NCBI GenBank assembly: GCA_964016885.1
Contig: OZ024747.1
Span: forward strand, 2,857,360 to 2,921,359
Reading direction: 5' to 3'
DNA length: 64,000 nt
From: Eledone cirrhosa
Lineage: Eukaryota; Mollusca; Cephalopoda; Octopoda; Eledonidae
How positions within the stretch are numbered: the first letter of the stretch is position 1; every line of letters starts with the position of its first letter. Under the pieces are notes generated by a model that saw nothing but the letters and a program-made list of their open reading frames with translations, did no database searches and had not been told where the DNA came from. Both the position numbers and the translations under genes were made by a program. Positions 21,326 to 32,190 of this stretch are shown piece after piece.

Positions 21326-21765
21326 TCAATATTATTACTATCAAAGTTTTCACAAGTGTCACTAGAGTGTTTAGGTGTATTTATTTCATTTCTTTCCATG
21401 CTGAGTTCAATTTTTCTTTTCATTCGTCCAGGATGAATATAATCAAATAATAATAGTTACCCTAAATGTGAGACATTCTGCCTATGATAGAAATTATTGT
21501 TTACTCAAATTTTACTGAGAAAAACATGTGAGAATAAAGATACTGATAAAAATGACAGCAAATGGGGAAATGAGTAAGGGAGACAACTAGTACAGGTTTA
21601 ACTGTAGACTAAATGCTAACTTCCTCTCTCTCACTCTCTATCCTTCTCTGTTAGAAATCTATGTTCACACCTGGAGAGGGTTGAGCTCTGTCAGGCTTAA
21701 AATGTCCTAGAAATGCTGTATGCCAATGCAGCACCTCTATGACTCCCTCATGAGTTATTTGACCA

Positions 21766-21954
21766 GGGTGGATTGGCAGTATCGGTAGACGGTTGTACTC
21801 TATGCCTTGCAGCATAGAGTTACGGCCCTTTACTATATGTGTTCAAATCCTGCTGAGGTTACTTTGCCTTTCACCCCTATGGGTTCGGTAAAATAAAGTA
21901 CCCGTAATACACTGGGATAATTGCTGGCCTTGTGCCAAAAGTAGAAACAATTAT
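21766..21954 (+). mobile_element. SINE family A, full-length plus copy
   Basis: From 'gtggattggcagtatcggta' to 'ccaaaagtagaaacaatta'; B box 'gtgttcaaatcctgctg'. Confidence 0.9.
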
Positions 21955-21959
21955 TTTCC

Positions 21960-22960
21960 TATAATCTTTCTAAATATATTATGTTTTTATTTATCCCATT
22001 AACTTAACGCAGATAAATACAGTTAACTGCTAGACTTTCCCTTAATCAGGGGCATCTAACAAAGGTTATTCATCCTGATTGATATGAGAAATAACAATCA
22101 ACTATATCAACCCATGGAAGAAGGAAAGTCTAAGTTGGCAGGATTTGAACTGAGAACATTGTGACAAAATAACAGAAAGCATTGTCTGATGCACTAACAA
22201 TTTTATCAATTTACTCCTCTTCTCCTCCCTAGATATCAAGACTAATCAACACTAATTAATGAATTGTAATTAAAGAAACAGAAACCTTGATAATATTCAC
22301 ATAAATAAAGCATAATTAATTCTCATTGCTTTCCAAACTTTATTCAATGATAACAGCTTAATTATTTATAAAAAAAACAAAACATATTAGATTATACGTA
22401 TAGATTAATGAATACCAAATTATTAGGAATTTGAGAAAAAACAATTTCAGATATATTTTTCTATATTGGAGAAAAAAATTATATTATCTCTTGCACATTA
22501 TCTTGAAAAAAGGTAAACACTTTTAATTCAGAAATAGGAAGATAAATTGCTTATTAATGTTGAAAAAAAAAATGAGAATTAATATTTTTGCAAGATTTCA
22601 AGATGGGAGCATTAAATCCCTAAGGATTTGGTAATTATATTTAAAAAGAATGTTTAAGAAGTTTAGAAGATTGTATTTATCAAGGTAAGAAGCAGGGTCT
22701 CCAAGAGAAACTTTGCAAGGCAGTACAAGACCCCATTAGGGCCCAAAGCAGGCAAATATTTTTCTCAAAATGGATATTGCATGGTTGCAGTGGGGTCTTC
22801 TTAACTCTTGGGTCCCTGATCAAAGTACCAGCTAGCCACCCCACCTCTCATAGGCCCTCGGAAGAAAAGCTGTAAGCAATTGAACAAAGGCATTTCAAAA
22901 AGATAGACAACACATCTACATTATCAATTTTGTTGAAATATTTGATTGCATAGCCAATAC
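21960..22960. other. AT-rich DNA with a decayed SINE-like patch
   Basis: 22125-22165 ('ggcaggatttgaactgagaa') is a decayed SINE family A core. Nothing else recognised; 22680-22870 is slightly GC-richer but unassigned. Confidence 0.5.
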
Positions 22961-22967
22961 CTTAACA

Positions 22968-23172
22968 ATGGTTTCTTATATAGGCACAAGGCCAGCAATT
23001 TTGGGGGAGGGGAAAGTCGATTAAATCGACCCCAGTGTGTGACTGGTACTTTATTTTATCGACCCTGTAAGGATGAAAGGCGAAGTTAACCTCAGCGGGA
23101 TTTGAACTCAGATCATAAAGGGCCGTATCTCTATACGTCAAAGCATGGCGTCCGACCCTCTACCGATACTGC
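22968..23172 (-). mobile_element. SINE family A, G-linker subfamily, with target-site duplication
   Basis: From 'aatggtttcttatataggca' to 'ccgatactgcc'. The flanks repeat 'ccaataccttaa'. Confidence 0.9.
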
Positions 23173-23174
23173 CA

Positions 23175-23286
23175 ATACCTTAATAATTGTTTCTGCTTTT
23201 GGCACAAGGCCAGCAATTATCTCAGTGTATTACAAGTACTTTATTTTATCGACTCTGTAAAGATGAAAGGCAAAGTTAACCTCGAC
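23175..23286 (-). mobile_element. SINE family A, truncated minus copy
   Basis: 'aattgtttctgcttttggca' to 'aaagttaacctcgac'. The head is missing. It lies immediately beside the previous SINE, same orientation. Confidence 0.85.
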
Positions 23287-23289
23287 AAT

Positions 23290-23720
23290 GGAGACATATA
23301 AGCTAGATAATATGTATTTTAACTTTATGGTAGGAGCACAACTGATATCCTTCTTCTTTTGAAAGATCTGCAAGAAAAGTACTTTGTTAAGAGTAAGCCT
23401 CTTTACCTGGCATTTGTAAATCTGGAGACTGCTTTTGACAGATTTCCCTGCTCTATAAATTGCTGGATGTTTAGAAAGATTGAGAGACAAGTGCCTTGTG
23501 AAAGCTGTACAAGTTATGCATAGAAGGGCAACAAACAAAGTGAGAGTTGGTAATGATTACAGCATGCAGATAGAGGTCAGCCAGGGTTCAGTCCTCAGTC
23601 TGGTTCTATTTATCATTATTCTTCAGGTCATAACAGAGGAGCTTATGTCTGGTTGTCTATAATATTTCCTGTATACTGTTGACCTAGTCCTCAGCTGAAT
23701 CTGTGCAAGTATTGAAAGCA
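23290..23720 (+). pseudogene. Dead LINE reverse transcriptase
   Basis: Frame-corrected reading shows TTDILLLLKDLQEKYFVKSK then PLYLAFVNLETAFDRFPC, the RT palm block that normally reads 'LY.AFVDLEKAFD'. Here the first catalytic Asp of FVD is Asn. Further on come WxVRxVQ-like CLVKAVQVMHRRATNKVRVG and QGSVLSLVLFIIILQ (RT domain 4). The YADD box region is decayed. Several stops and shifts. The jockey/CR1-like assignment is tentative. Confidence 0.78.
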
Positions 23721-23911
23721 AAATTCAGGGAGATAACTGTTGTAAAACAATTTCATTTAACGAATGAAACTAAAAAAATAGCCAAATTGAGCCGTTAATG
23801 TAAAGAAGGGACATAACTGGTGCTGACATGAGAATATTCTCAGAAAAACATCTATTCCTTTTGTTTGGGCTTTACTAAGTTTAACAATCAGTGAGTTTTT
23901 CTTTATGATTG

Positions 23912-24020
23912 CGGTTTCCAACCACTCAGTTGAAAATGAGTACCAGTAATAACTGGGGGGTTTACACTTGTGATAACCATTGGCTTGATGAGCCTCTGGT
24001 CTTGAGACAGACCTCTGAAT
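23912..24020 (+). mobile_element. SINE family B, 3'-half fragment
   Basis: 'ccactcagttgaaaatgagt', 'accagtaataactgggg', 'ggcttgatgagcctctggtc' and 'ttgagacagacc' are the 3' half of family B. Confidence 0.6.
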
Positions 24021-24485
24021 GGTGGAGCAAAGGAATGGGTCAGGTGACTATTTTATATTGGGGGAGTTCTCCAGTACAACCTGACCCCAATATTCACAGA
24101 TCTTTGTCATTTCTGTTGTAAGATTCAGCTTCTTAAGGTTGATCTTCACTACTTCATCCCATCTTTTCCCATGTCTACCACATTTATGAGTCCCACCCAC
24201 TGATATTTCTCTTCAGTTCTTTATACAGTCGTTTCTCATAGTCATCCTAATCCCTCCCTCCATCTCTCTCTCTCCCCCTCTCTCTCTCTCTCTGTTTCTC
24301 CCCTTCTCTAGTTGTACAATCCTGGTTTTGTGATACAAAACTGCTTGGTTTTAAATGTTTAATGCCGAGGGTGCTGCAGGAATCCATCTCCAAATGCATG
24401 AGTCAATGTTTCATCAGGTTTTGAAGAAATTCTGTAAGTGTTACCGTCCATCATAATTTTATGAAAGAACCTTTATAATCTTAGT

Positions 24486-24772
24486 GAAGCTGCAATGGTT
24501 AGGATGCTGGGTTTACAATCATACTGTCATGGATTTGAATCCAAGACAGCAGGCTTCATTGTTTTCTTGAACAAAACACTTTATTTCATGTTGCTCCAGT
24601 TCACTCATCTGAGAGTGAGTAGCAGCAGTAGCTGGGGAGTTAATCCTGCGATAGACTGGCGTCATGTCCAGGGACAGTCTTGTACTCTCAGTCACCTAAC
24701 ACCAAGAAAACCCTGGATAATTACTGGCTTGACACGCCTTCACCTTAGACAGACTTTAACTTAACCTTGTTA
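24486..24772 (+). mobile_element. SINE family B, near full-length copy
   Basis: tRNA-like head ('gctgcaatggttaggatgct', B-box-like 'ggatttgaatccaagac'), body 'caaaacactttatttcatgt' and 'tgctccagttcactca', 3' part 'cagtcttgtactctcagtca' and 'gacagactttaacttaacc'. It is the best family B copy in the window. The 89-codon frame across it is not a gene. Confidence 0.8.
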
Positions 24773-25059
24773 TCTTATAAACACCAACTTAATATTTAGG
24801 AAGCTAGCTATATTATTGAATCGCTCTTTATTTTTTATTTCTTTTGAAATTAAATTTTTTTATATTCTAACCAAGGTTAAGATTAAAATTTCTTCTTAGT
24901 ATGTCACTGAATGGAGTCAGTTTAGAAAGAATATGGAAGGGAAATAACTCTTCTGTGCTACGTTTTCTAAATACTTATTTCAGTAGATTTATATAAATGT
25001 GTTTGCATACATACACATACGTCACAAACACAGGAAATCACACACACACACACACAGAT

Positions 25060-25128
25060 ATACACACACATGTCTAACCCATGCTAGCGTGGAAAGTGGA
25101 CGTTAATTGAGGATGATGATGATGATGT
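25060..25128 (+). repeat. (GATG)-tailed dispersed repeat, 3' end only
   Basis: 'gtctaacccatgctagcgtg' then 'gaaagtggacgttaatt' and (GATG)n. Confidence 0.65.
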
Positions 25129-25411
25129 CACAAACACAGGAAATCACACACACAAACAAATACATACTCACACGTCACAAAGACTAACACACTAACACAC
25201 ATTTTTGCACTGCATTTAATAATCTGTTAATAACTGATTCACATCAACACAATATGTATTAGTTTTTACCAAATTAAAGTATCATATACACAGCATCTCT
25301 TGTTCTAGTTCAGATTTATAATTATATACATGCTGCCGCAGAAAAACCTCACATACTTTACACGACTGTTAACATGTGGGAGGTATTTTTGCCACACTCT
25401 GTATATATATA

Positions 25412-25562
25412 TATCATCATCATTTTACGTCCGCTTTTTCCTGCTTGCAAGGGTGGGACGGGTCTATTCAGCACAGCATCTCTCCACTTGTCACGGTCCT
25501 TCATCATCCCCTCCGCGACCTTCAGCGATCTGAGGTTTGCTCTCACCACCTCCGCCCATGTT
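25412..25562 (-). pseudogene. LINE C-terminal remnant, minus copy
   Basis: Minus translation VRANLRSLKVAEGMMKDRDK then WRDAVLNRPVPPLQAGKSG is the ORF2 C-terminus. 'catcatcat' precedes it as the complement of the tail. (TA)n flanks both sides. Confidence 0.75.
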
Positions 25563-25579
25563 TATATATATATATATAT

Positions 25580-25699
25580 CAGTTCTGTATGAGCAAGACA
25601 TGGCCACCTGATCTGGCATTGCCCACAACAGGCCAACCCGTCTAACCCATGCTAGTGTGGAAGAATGGACGTAAAACGGTGATGATGATGATGATGATA
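25580..25699 (+). repeat. (GATG)-tailed dispersed repeat
   Basis: 'cagttctgtatgagcaagac', 'atggccacctgatctggcat', 'aacccatgctagtgtggaag' and (GATG)n. It matches 31460-31590. Confidence 0.75.
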
Positions 25700-26124
25700 G
25701 GCAGTAGAGGTGCAAATGAATTGTGTCCACAGGTGGTATGCCAAGATGAGCGCTCGATGCTCGTGGGGAGCAGCGTATCAATAATTGTTTCTACATTTGG
25801 CACAAGGCCAGCAATTACTCCAGTGTATTACTGGTACTTTATTTTATCGACCCCGTAAGGATGAAAGGCAAAGTCAACCTCGGCGGGATTTGAACTCAGT
25901 CCGTAAAGGGACGTAACTATGCTGCAAAGCATGGCGTCCGATCCTCTACCGATACTGCCAATCCACCGCCCTATATATATAATAATAATAAATAGGGAAC
26001 AAAGAATCAGGGTTGCATCATATACATATTTAATTACGTAACATATGTTTCACTGTCGATCAGCTCGAAGAACAATCGATTAATGATCGAACCTGACTCT
26101 GGAATTGGGAGCTCCTCAGATATG
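25700..26124. mobile_element. Foldback family FB-A, copy 1, split by a SINE
   Basis: 25727-25775 ('ccacaggtggtatgccaaga') matches the outer segment of the copy at 36142. 25985-26124 ('aacaaagaatcaggg.tgcat', 'gaacctgactctggaatt', 'gctcctcagatat') is the complement of the copy at 35972-36128. The SINE at 25781-25974 lies between the two parts. Confidence 0.7.
25781..25974 (-). mobile_element. SINE family A, full-length minus copy inside FB-A
   Basis: From 'caataattgtttctacattt' to 'gccaatccaccgccc'; little diverged. Confidence 0.9.
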
Positions 26125-26288
26125 TGTTCTCACATGTAGACTCACGTCCGTGGTTGAATTGTTATGTAATCATCATCATTTACGTCCATTGTTCTACCCT
26201 TGTGTTTCAAATATATATTCAACAATTCATAAGTCTGCTGTCACATGTGAATAAATATAATGATGCTATAGTGATACTTCGTTCCTGC

Positions 26289-26494
26289 TCTGTATCAGTA
26301 GGGTGTTGGACACCCTGCTTTGTGGCATAGAGTTAAGGCCGTTTACATACTGGGTTCAAATCCCACCAAGGTTATCTTTGCCTTTCATCTTTACATGGCC
26401 TATAAAATAAAGTACCAGTAATACACTGGGGTCAATTTAATTGACTTTCTCCTCCCCCCAAACTGTAGTCCTTGTTCCTAAATCAAAAACTATT
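26289..26494 (+). mobile_element. SINE family A, G-linker subfamily, plus copy
   Basis: Head 'tgtatcagtagggtgttgga', B box 'gggttcaaatcccaccaag', linker 'gactttctcctcccccc', end 'aaatcaaaaactatta'. Confidence 0.88.
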
Positions 26495-26499
26495 ATTAT

Positions 26500-26849
26500 T
26501 ATTATCATTTGTAATACTTTTATTCTGGCAGATGTTACACTGACACTATACCAAAAGAGCAAGCCCATAGCCAATGGCGAACGTTCCTTTGGATCATTCC
26601 TTCTCCTTCACCTTTCCAACACCCTTCTTAGAATCTTTGCTCTCCCTAGCAAGGTTGTTTTCTACAACAATCCTCTCCTAGTTTCTCAAGCCATGTATCT
26701 AACCCCTTACTATTGTTTAACGCCCATACACAAAACGCCAGCACCAACAGTTTTGCAAGAGATGTCAATATGAATGGACCTGTTATTTTTATTTAAAGAC
26801 ATTTTTTCCAATTCCAACCCGCCCGTCCCCTCAGTCTATCTTATTTCTC
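26500..26849. other. GC-moderate stretch, possible upstream part of repeat family F
   Basis: An open frame continues to 26773 ('...HKTPAPTVLQEMSI') but shows no recognisable domain and starts inside a SINE tail. It may be the 5' portion of the family F element that ends at 26980, because it runs into it without a break. Confidence 0.35.
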
Positions 26850-26980
26850 ATTCTTTCTTCTGATGAAGGACTAGCATCTGAAACGTTAAGACCTTCTTCC
26901 TGCTATATCAAGCATTAACCTAATATATCCCTTCCATATACTGTACCGATTGTGTTGTTATTTCTGTTTACCTTTTACAT
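26850..26980 (+). repeat. Dispersed repeat family F, plus copy with CTGATGA...GAAAC motif
   Basis: 'ctgatgaaggactagcatct' then 'gaaacgttaagacc', 'aagcattaacctaatatatc' and 'ctgtaccgattgtgttgtta', ending at (TA)n. Copies lie at 53171-53283 (plus) and 10746-10815 (minus). Function unknown. Confidence 0.8.
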
Positions 26981-27028
26981 ATATATATACATGAATGTAT
27001 GTATAGTATATTTGATAATATAGCGTAT

Positions 27029-27325
27029 GTTTAATTAAAAACATTTTGAAGACCGGTCGCTATGAATTTTAAAGTAGTGACTATGTCATTTACTCATTCT
27101 TGGTAAAAACAAAGAGGAGTAATCAGCTCTTAGACATTACTGGAGTTCTATAAGAATCCAATTTCTATAATTCTCAGCAGAAACAAAGGGGTGAGTAGTC
27201 TTGATAACTGCTAATGAGCGAGAAACAGGACTATCGATTACTCCCCTTTGTTTTTGCCAAGAATAAGTGACATATTCACTACTTTAAAATTCATAGCGAA
27301 TGGTCTTCAAAATGTGTTTAATTAA
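27029..27325. repeat. Foldback element FB-D, arms of about 95 bp
   Basis: 27029-27124 pairs with 27236-27325 ('gtttaatta...acattttga', 'gctatgaattttaaagtagt', 'aaaaacaaag.ggagtaatc') with scattered mismatches. The centre is about 110 bp. No ORF; MITE-like size. Confidence 0.88.
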
Positions 27326-27594
27326 TCATACAGTATAAAGCTAGTATGTGTACGGGAGATAGCTGTGTGAAGAATTACTTTTAAGTGGATGTAGATTGAA
27401 TAGCACTACCTTCATATCTTGGTTAACAGAATACCTTTCAGTGAGAGATTTAAAATGACAAGACTGATGCTCTTGAGACTGCAGGTTTTAAATTTAGAGA
27501 TTTCCTTCTCTATGTATACATAGAGCCTTTCCTTATGATTTCTTTTGAATGAAACAGTTCTAGTCTTGTAGAGGCCATTTCTATATTAAACTTG

Positions 27595-27596
<2 letters not shown>

Positions 27597-27677
<81 letters not shown>
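27597..27677. repeat. (TA)n(CA)n(TA)n compound microsatellite
   Basis: About 28 bp TA, 36 bp CA and 14 bp TA. Confidence 0.95.
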
Positions 27678-27678
<1 letters not shown>

Positions 27679-27830
27679 GAAGTGGTTACACAACAGTTAG
27701 TTCACCATACCGAGAACAATTGTTTCACCTTAGCGGATCCTCAGCTCGTAATGGACATGGTTATACCTAACTCGTCTCATGGACTGAGTGCTCTACCACT
27801 AAGGATATTACCTTCCAGTGTTCTACCACT
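27678..27830 (+). mobile_element. TA-flanked repeat FB-B, copy 1
   Basis: 'gaagtggttacacaacagtt', 'ctcgtctcatggactgagtg', 'ctctaccactaaggatatta' and 'cagtgttctacc' match 32431-32562. (TA)n on both sides. Confidence 0.8.
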
Positions 27831-27852
27831 ATATATATATATATATATATAA

Positions 27853-28215
27853 AATAGAAAACGAAAAATCAGTGATGCATCTGAACTCAATTTATTGTGT
27901 GTTACAATTGTTTCGCCGGCGGACAGCTCGAGACGCGATCATTGTGTGGATCTGTCTGATTCTGGACCTGCAGGTTCTCAGAGAATATGCTCCGATATCA
28001 TTAGATGTGTCCGTTGAACCTGCAGGTCCAGAATCAGACATATCCACACAACGATCGCGTCTCGAGCTGTCCTCCAGGGAAACAATTGTAACACACAATA
28101 AATTGAGTTCAGATGCAGCACTGATTTTTCGTTTTCTATTCTATCATACTCTGCTCTGTAATAGCATAGAGTGCTCAACCGGCATACCGCCTATGAAAGC
28201 ATCTTAGCTACCATC
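27853..28215. mobile_element. Foldback family FB-A, best-preserved copy
   Basis: 27853-27977 and 28016-28140 form 125-nt inverted arms ('aatagaaaacgaaaaatcag', 'aatttattgtgtgttacaat', 'tctgg.cctgcaggttc') with few mismatches and a 38-nt centre. An outer segment 28143-28213 ('ggcataccgcctatgaaagc') is shared with the 36-kb copy. (TA)n flanks both ends. No ORF. Confidence 0.9.
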
Positions 28216-28217
28216 AG

Positions 28218-28565
<348 letters not shown>

Positions 28566-28934
28566 TATGTACATATATACATACCTATGTGTCATAGATC
28601 AAAGTTCCCCTTTACTCACAGTATTTATGTCCACCTATTTTCTCAGAATTGCTTGATGTCCCCCTCCCCTCTCTGAATATCATGTTCTTTTCATCTTAGT
28701 TTGTAGCATTGCCATATATTGTAAACATAGTGACAGTTATTAATGTCAGAATATGGATTTTACTTTTCCTCATATATAGAGAAAAATCATTCTGGGATTT
28801 CTGCTACTTCAGTAAATCCTTCTCCCCTCCTGCAGTCCCTCACAGAAGTGTGATGATACACCCACAGATTTAACAGTAACAACTACCTTTATAGTAGCTA
28901 GGAAGTCTTCTATATATTTTTACCAATGCATTTC

Positions 28935-29085
28935 ATGTGTATATATATATATATATGTGGGTGTGTGTGTATATATATATGTGGGTGTGTGTGTATATAT
29001 ATATATATGTGGGTGTGTGTGTATATATATATGTGGGTGTGTGTGTATATATATATATGTGGGTGTGTGTGTATAATTATATATA
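28935..29085. repeat. Composite array of (TA)n plus GTGGGTGTGTGTG
   Basis: Five or six units of 'tatatatgtgggtgtgtgtg' with variable TA length. Confidence 0.9.
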
Positions 29086-29135
29086 AGTTGTAGTGCACCT
29101 CAACACTGTACTCAATAATTTTCATTATTACATAT
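29085..29135 (+). mobile_element. LINE 3'-UTR fragment
   Basis: 'gttgtagtgcacctcaacac' and 'caataattttcattatta' match the end of the 15345-15640 remnant. Confidence 0.6.
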
Positions 29136-29139
29136 AAAT

Positions 29140-29172
29140 AATCTATATTTATGTACATATATATACATATAT

Positions 29173-29230
<58 letters not shown>
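29140..29230. repeat. (TA)n with CA interruptions
   Basis: 'acatatatat' blocks. Confidence 0.9.
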
Positions 29231-29339
29231 TAGCAATGACCTCAAGTCACTGAAATGTAGAGAGGACTGGGACTTATAAAGGTGAATAAAAGAAAATGGA
29301 GCTTGCAAGCCCCAATAATGCTTCACAGCCAGACCAAGG

Positions 29340-29765
29340 ACACCGTGGTTAAAAAATAATACTGGTTCTCTGACAAAAGCACCCAGTCCACCCTGTAAAG
29401 GGGTAGTGCTACAGCTACTAAAATGCTCCCAGTACATATCATAAAGTAGTTGGTGTTAGGAAGGTCACCCAGCCATAGAAACCATGCTCCCGGTACATGG
29501 TTTAAAGTAATTATTGTTATGAAAAGCTTCCAGCTGTAAACATCATGCTCCCATTACAGCCTGTAAAGTGGTTGACATTAGGAAGGACATCCTCCAAAAT
29601 AAAACAAACCCAAATGAAGCATGTAAGAAGGTCATAGTCACCTGACCAATCTAGCCTCATCACATGACAGTCATCTAACCCATGCAAGCATGAAAAAAGA
29701 GGTTAAACAGCTAGCATGGAAGATGGACATTAAACGATGGTAATGATGATGATGATGAAGATGAT
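29340..29765 (+). repeat. (GATG)-tailed dispersed repeat with internal duplication
   Basis: Three successive degraded copies of 'gctcccagtacat', 'aaagtagttggtgttaggaa' and 'cagccatagaaacc', then 'taacccatgcaagcatg' and a (GATG)n tail. Confidence 0.65.
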
Positions 29766-29905
29766 ATATATTGCTCTTTCCCACATCCTGTAGCAAAGAT
29801 GAGGGTCACTGCAACCTTATTCAAACAGAATAAAATTATAAAGTACCAGGAATTCAGTGCACCACTTTCTTCAGGCTGTGACATTTGAGATGTTTCACTG
29901 TATGG

Positions 29906-30035
29906 ATCTTTTAATGAGGTTTTTGTCAGTATTGGTGGCCCATCTTGCCAATGTTTCAGGTGATGTGAGGGTACTTGGTTATTCCATTACCTTAGCCTTG
30001 CTGTCACCCACAGCAATGTTGTAGGTGTGTTGGCT
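29906..30035 (+). repeat. Dispersed repeat family H, degraded
   Basis: 'gtcagtattggtggccc', 'aggtgatgtgagggta' and 'caatgttgtaggtgtgttgg' parallel 63010-63130. Confidence 0.45.
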
Positions 30036-30464
30036 TATTTAGATAATTGTCAGAGGGAAACCAGTGCCCCTTGCTGCAGCATCTTATTGACAGTGTTCCT
30101 ATATACACCTATATTTACCACTTTTGTTTCCATCTCCTCTCTTTTTATTTGATGTCACTGTCTACACAGATCCAACACCTGGGTATTTAACACCCTAGGC
30201 TAGCTCCACAAAGTGTGTCTCCTTCTCCAAAATAAAATAATCTCAAGTAAACACATTGGCAAGCTGACAAACCTATTTTTTGATACTTACTTCTCTAACC
30301 AGAAGAAGGAAATTACTAAGCCTGAATTTTCTACTACACAATCCACACACACCCATGACAAATCATGTTACACCACTTTGGATTTTCCCACAATGTTGCT
30401 ATACAAAAAAGATGTTTAATAATTTATTTATTGATCACAGCAAATTATTATATATATAAGTTAA

Positions 30465-30597
30465 TTAGTTATGTAATAAACAACATAAGATAATTATTTC
30501 ATTTACCAGTGGTTTCTTGAAGACAGACACAACATCTGTCTTCAAGAAACCACTGGTAAATGAAATAATTATCTTATGTTGTTTATTACATAACTAA
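30465..30597. repeat. Perfect palindrome, 63-bp arms, 7-nt loop
   Basis: 30465-30527 is the exact complement of 30535-30597 (arm includes 'ttatgtaataaacaacataa' and 'ccagtggtttcttgaagaca'), with loop 'cacaaca'. No ORF and no terminal microsatellite. Confidence 0.97.
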
Positions 30598-31369
30598 TAA
30601 GCTCTGTAGCCTACATAGAGCACTCTTTTTTCATATACCTTTCTGACCGAAATACTTCATTTATAAGTTAATTATACAAATTTGTATAAAACTGTGACCC
30701 TTAACTGTTCAGTAACGCACTTCTTTGTGGTTTGTGCCCTAGGCAACCACCTAATTGACCTTAACTGCTAGAAATAGCAACCAAATCTTTTTTTTTTTTA
30801 AGAAATGAAAAGTTCCATATTTGATAATGTAGTCTGAAATGAAGTATGTTTGAAAAGACAGAATAACCATGACTTGAAATAACTTTGATCATAAATCTAC
30901 TCAGTCAGAACTGAATAGGAGTTGAAAAACAGCAAAATATGTGGCATTAATACATTCATTTATCAACTCTGCTTTTCCTTTGACTTTCAATGCTATATAT
31001 TTAATGTTGAAGCTCAATAACTAAATACATTCTATAAAGACTGACAGTTTCTTTTACTTATGTAACTGGCAAGGCTCTCTCATCTACTAAAGACTTAAGG
31101 AAAAGCTGTGATGTAACTGATACTAGCAGCAAACACAGAAACATCTACTACATAACGACTGATTTATCTGCTTTCAATCTTTGTCAACTGCTGCCCAGTT
31201 CAATCAAAAATTGTATTTTATGTAGAAAAGAACTTTTTATCAAATATTCTCAACACATCATTATATCCATCCTATTTACCTTACTTATTAACTTTAACAA
31301 CTGGAAAGTTTTATCTATAAAAGACATAAAAATTATGTACCACATTTTTGTATGTTATGCTCGTATGTA
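30598..31369. other. AT-rich DNA, no gene recognised
   Basis: Nothing with splice-site or domain support on either strand. Confidence 0.5.
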
Positions 31370-31590
31370 AGTGGACGTGGAGGTGCCACGATAAAAAAGC
31401 ACCCAGCACTCACTATAAATGAGGTTGGTGTTAAAAAGGGCATCCAGCTGTAGAAACCAAGCCAAAATCAGTTCTGTATGAGCAAGACATGGTCACCTGA
31501 CCTAACATTGCCCACAACAGGACAACTAATCTAACCCATGCTAGCGTGGAAAAATGGACGTAAAATGGTGATGATGATGATGAGGATGAT
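31370..31590 (+). repeat. (GATG)-tailed dispersed repeat, well preserved
   Basis: 'gtggaggtgccacgataaaa', 'ggcatccagctgtagaaacc', 'cagttctgtatgagcaagac', 'aacccatgctagcgtgg', (GATG)n. Reference copy for this family here. Confidence 0.8.
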
Positions 31591-31989
31591 ATATGGTTAT
31601 TTATAACTATTTATTGCTATTTTAGAAATTACCTGCCTTTGAAGAACTCTCATATATTCTATCCATGATCACTCTGTGAGAAGCAGGTGAAATTTCAGAA
31701 CAACAAGACTCATTATTTAACCATAATAAAATGAATATTTAAACTCAACTTCAGGAATCAAACATTTCGGCAAGATGTAATATATTTAGTAAGTACCAGA
31801 CTTGGGAGAAAAGTTCTGGGTTTATAATAATCAACTAAAATCTTTCAAGGTGATGCACCAACATGGCTACAGTCTAATGGCAGAAAACTATGAAAGGAAT
31901 GATGGGTTTCCTTACAATATATTTATGAATGAGTCAACTTTTAATTGTAACAAAAGATATATTTTTGTCGCATCACTAGTCTGAGGAGC

Positions 31990-32190
31990 AGTTCGATACA
32001 GGAGTCAGGTCCATAACTCCTATGAGTTTCCTTGAGCCAATCCTCTGTGAAACGCGTCGATACAGGTCGATACGCAATAAATATTTTTCCTATGTAAACA
32101 AAATTCCCTCATTTTTTCTCTTATATACATTCTGCCTGTGTATAGAGTGCTTGATTTGGTACCAACACCAGTATTTCACCCTACTACCTA

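Noticed and set aside
24495..24764. 89-codon plus-strand open frame
   Set aside because: It coincides with a family B SINE and reads through its tRNA-like head.
26870..26908. A functional hammerhead ribozyme in family F
   Set aside because: CTGATGA and GAAAC are present, but the intervening stem is only three pairs including a wobble, and I cannot find the stem III/cleavage-site partner. Listed as a motif, not as a ribozyme.
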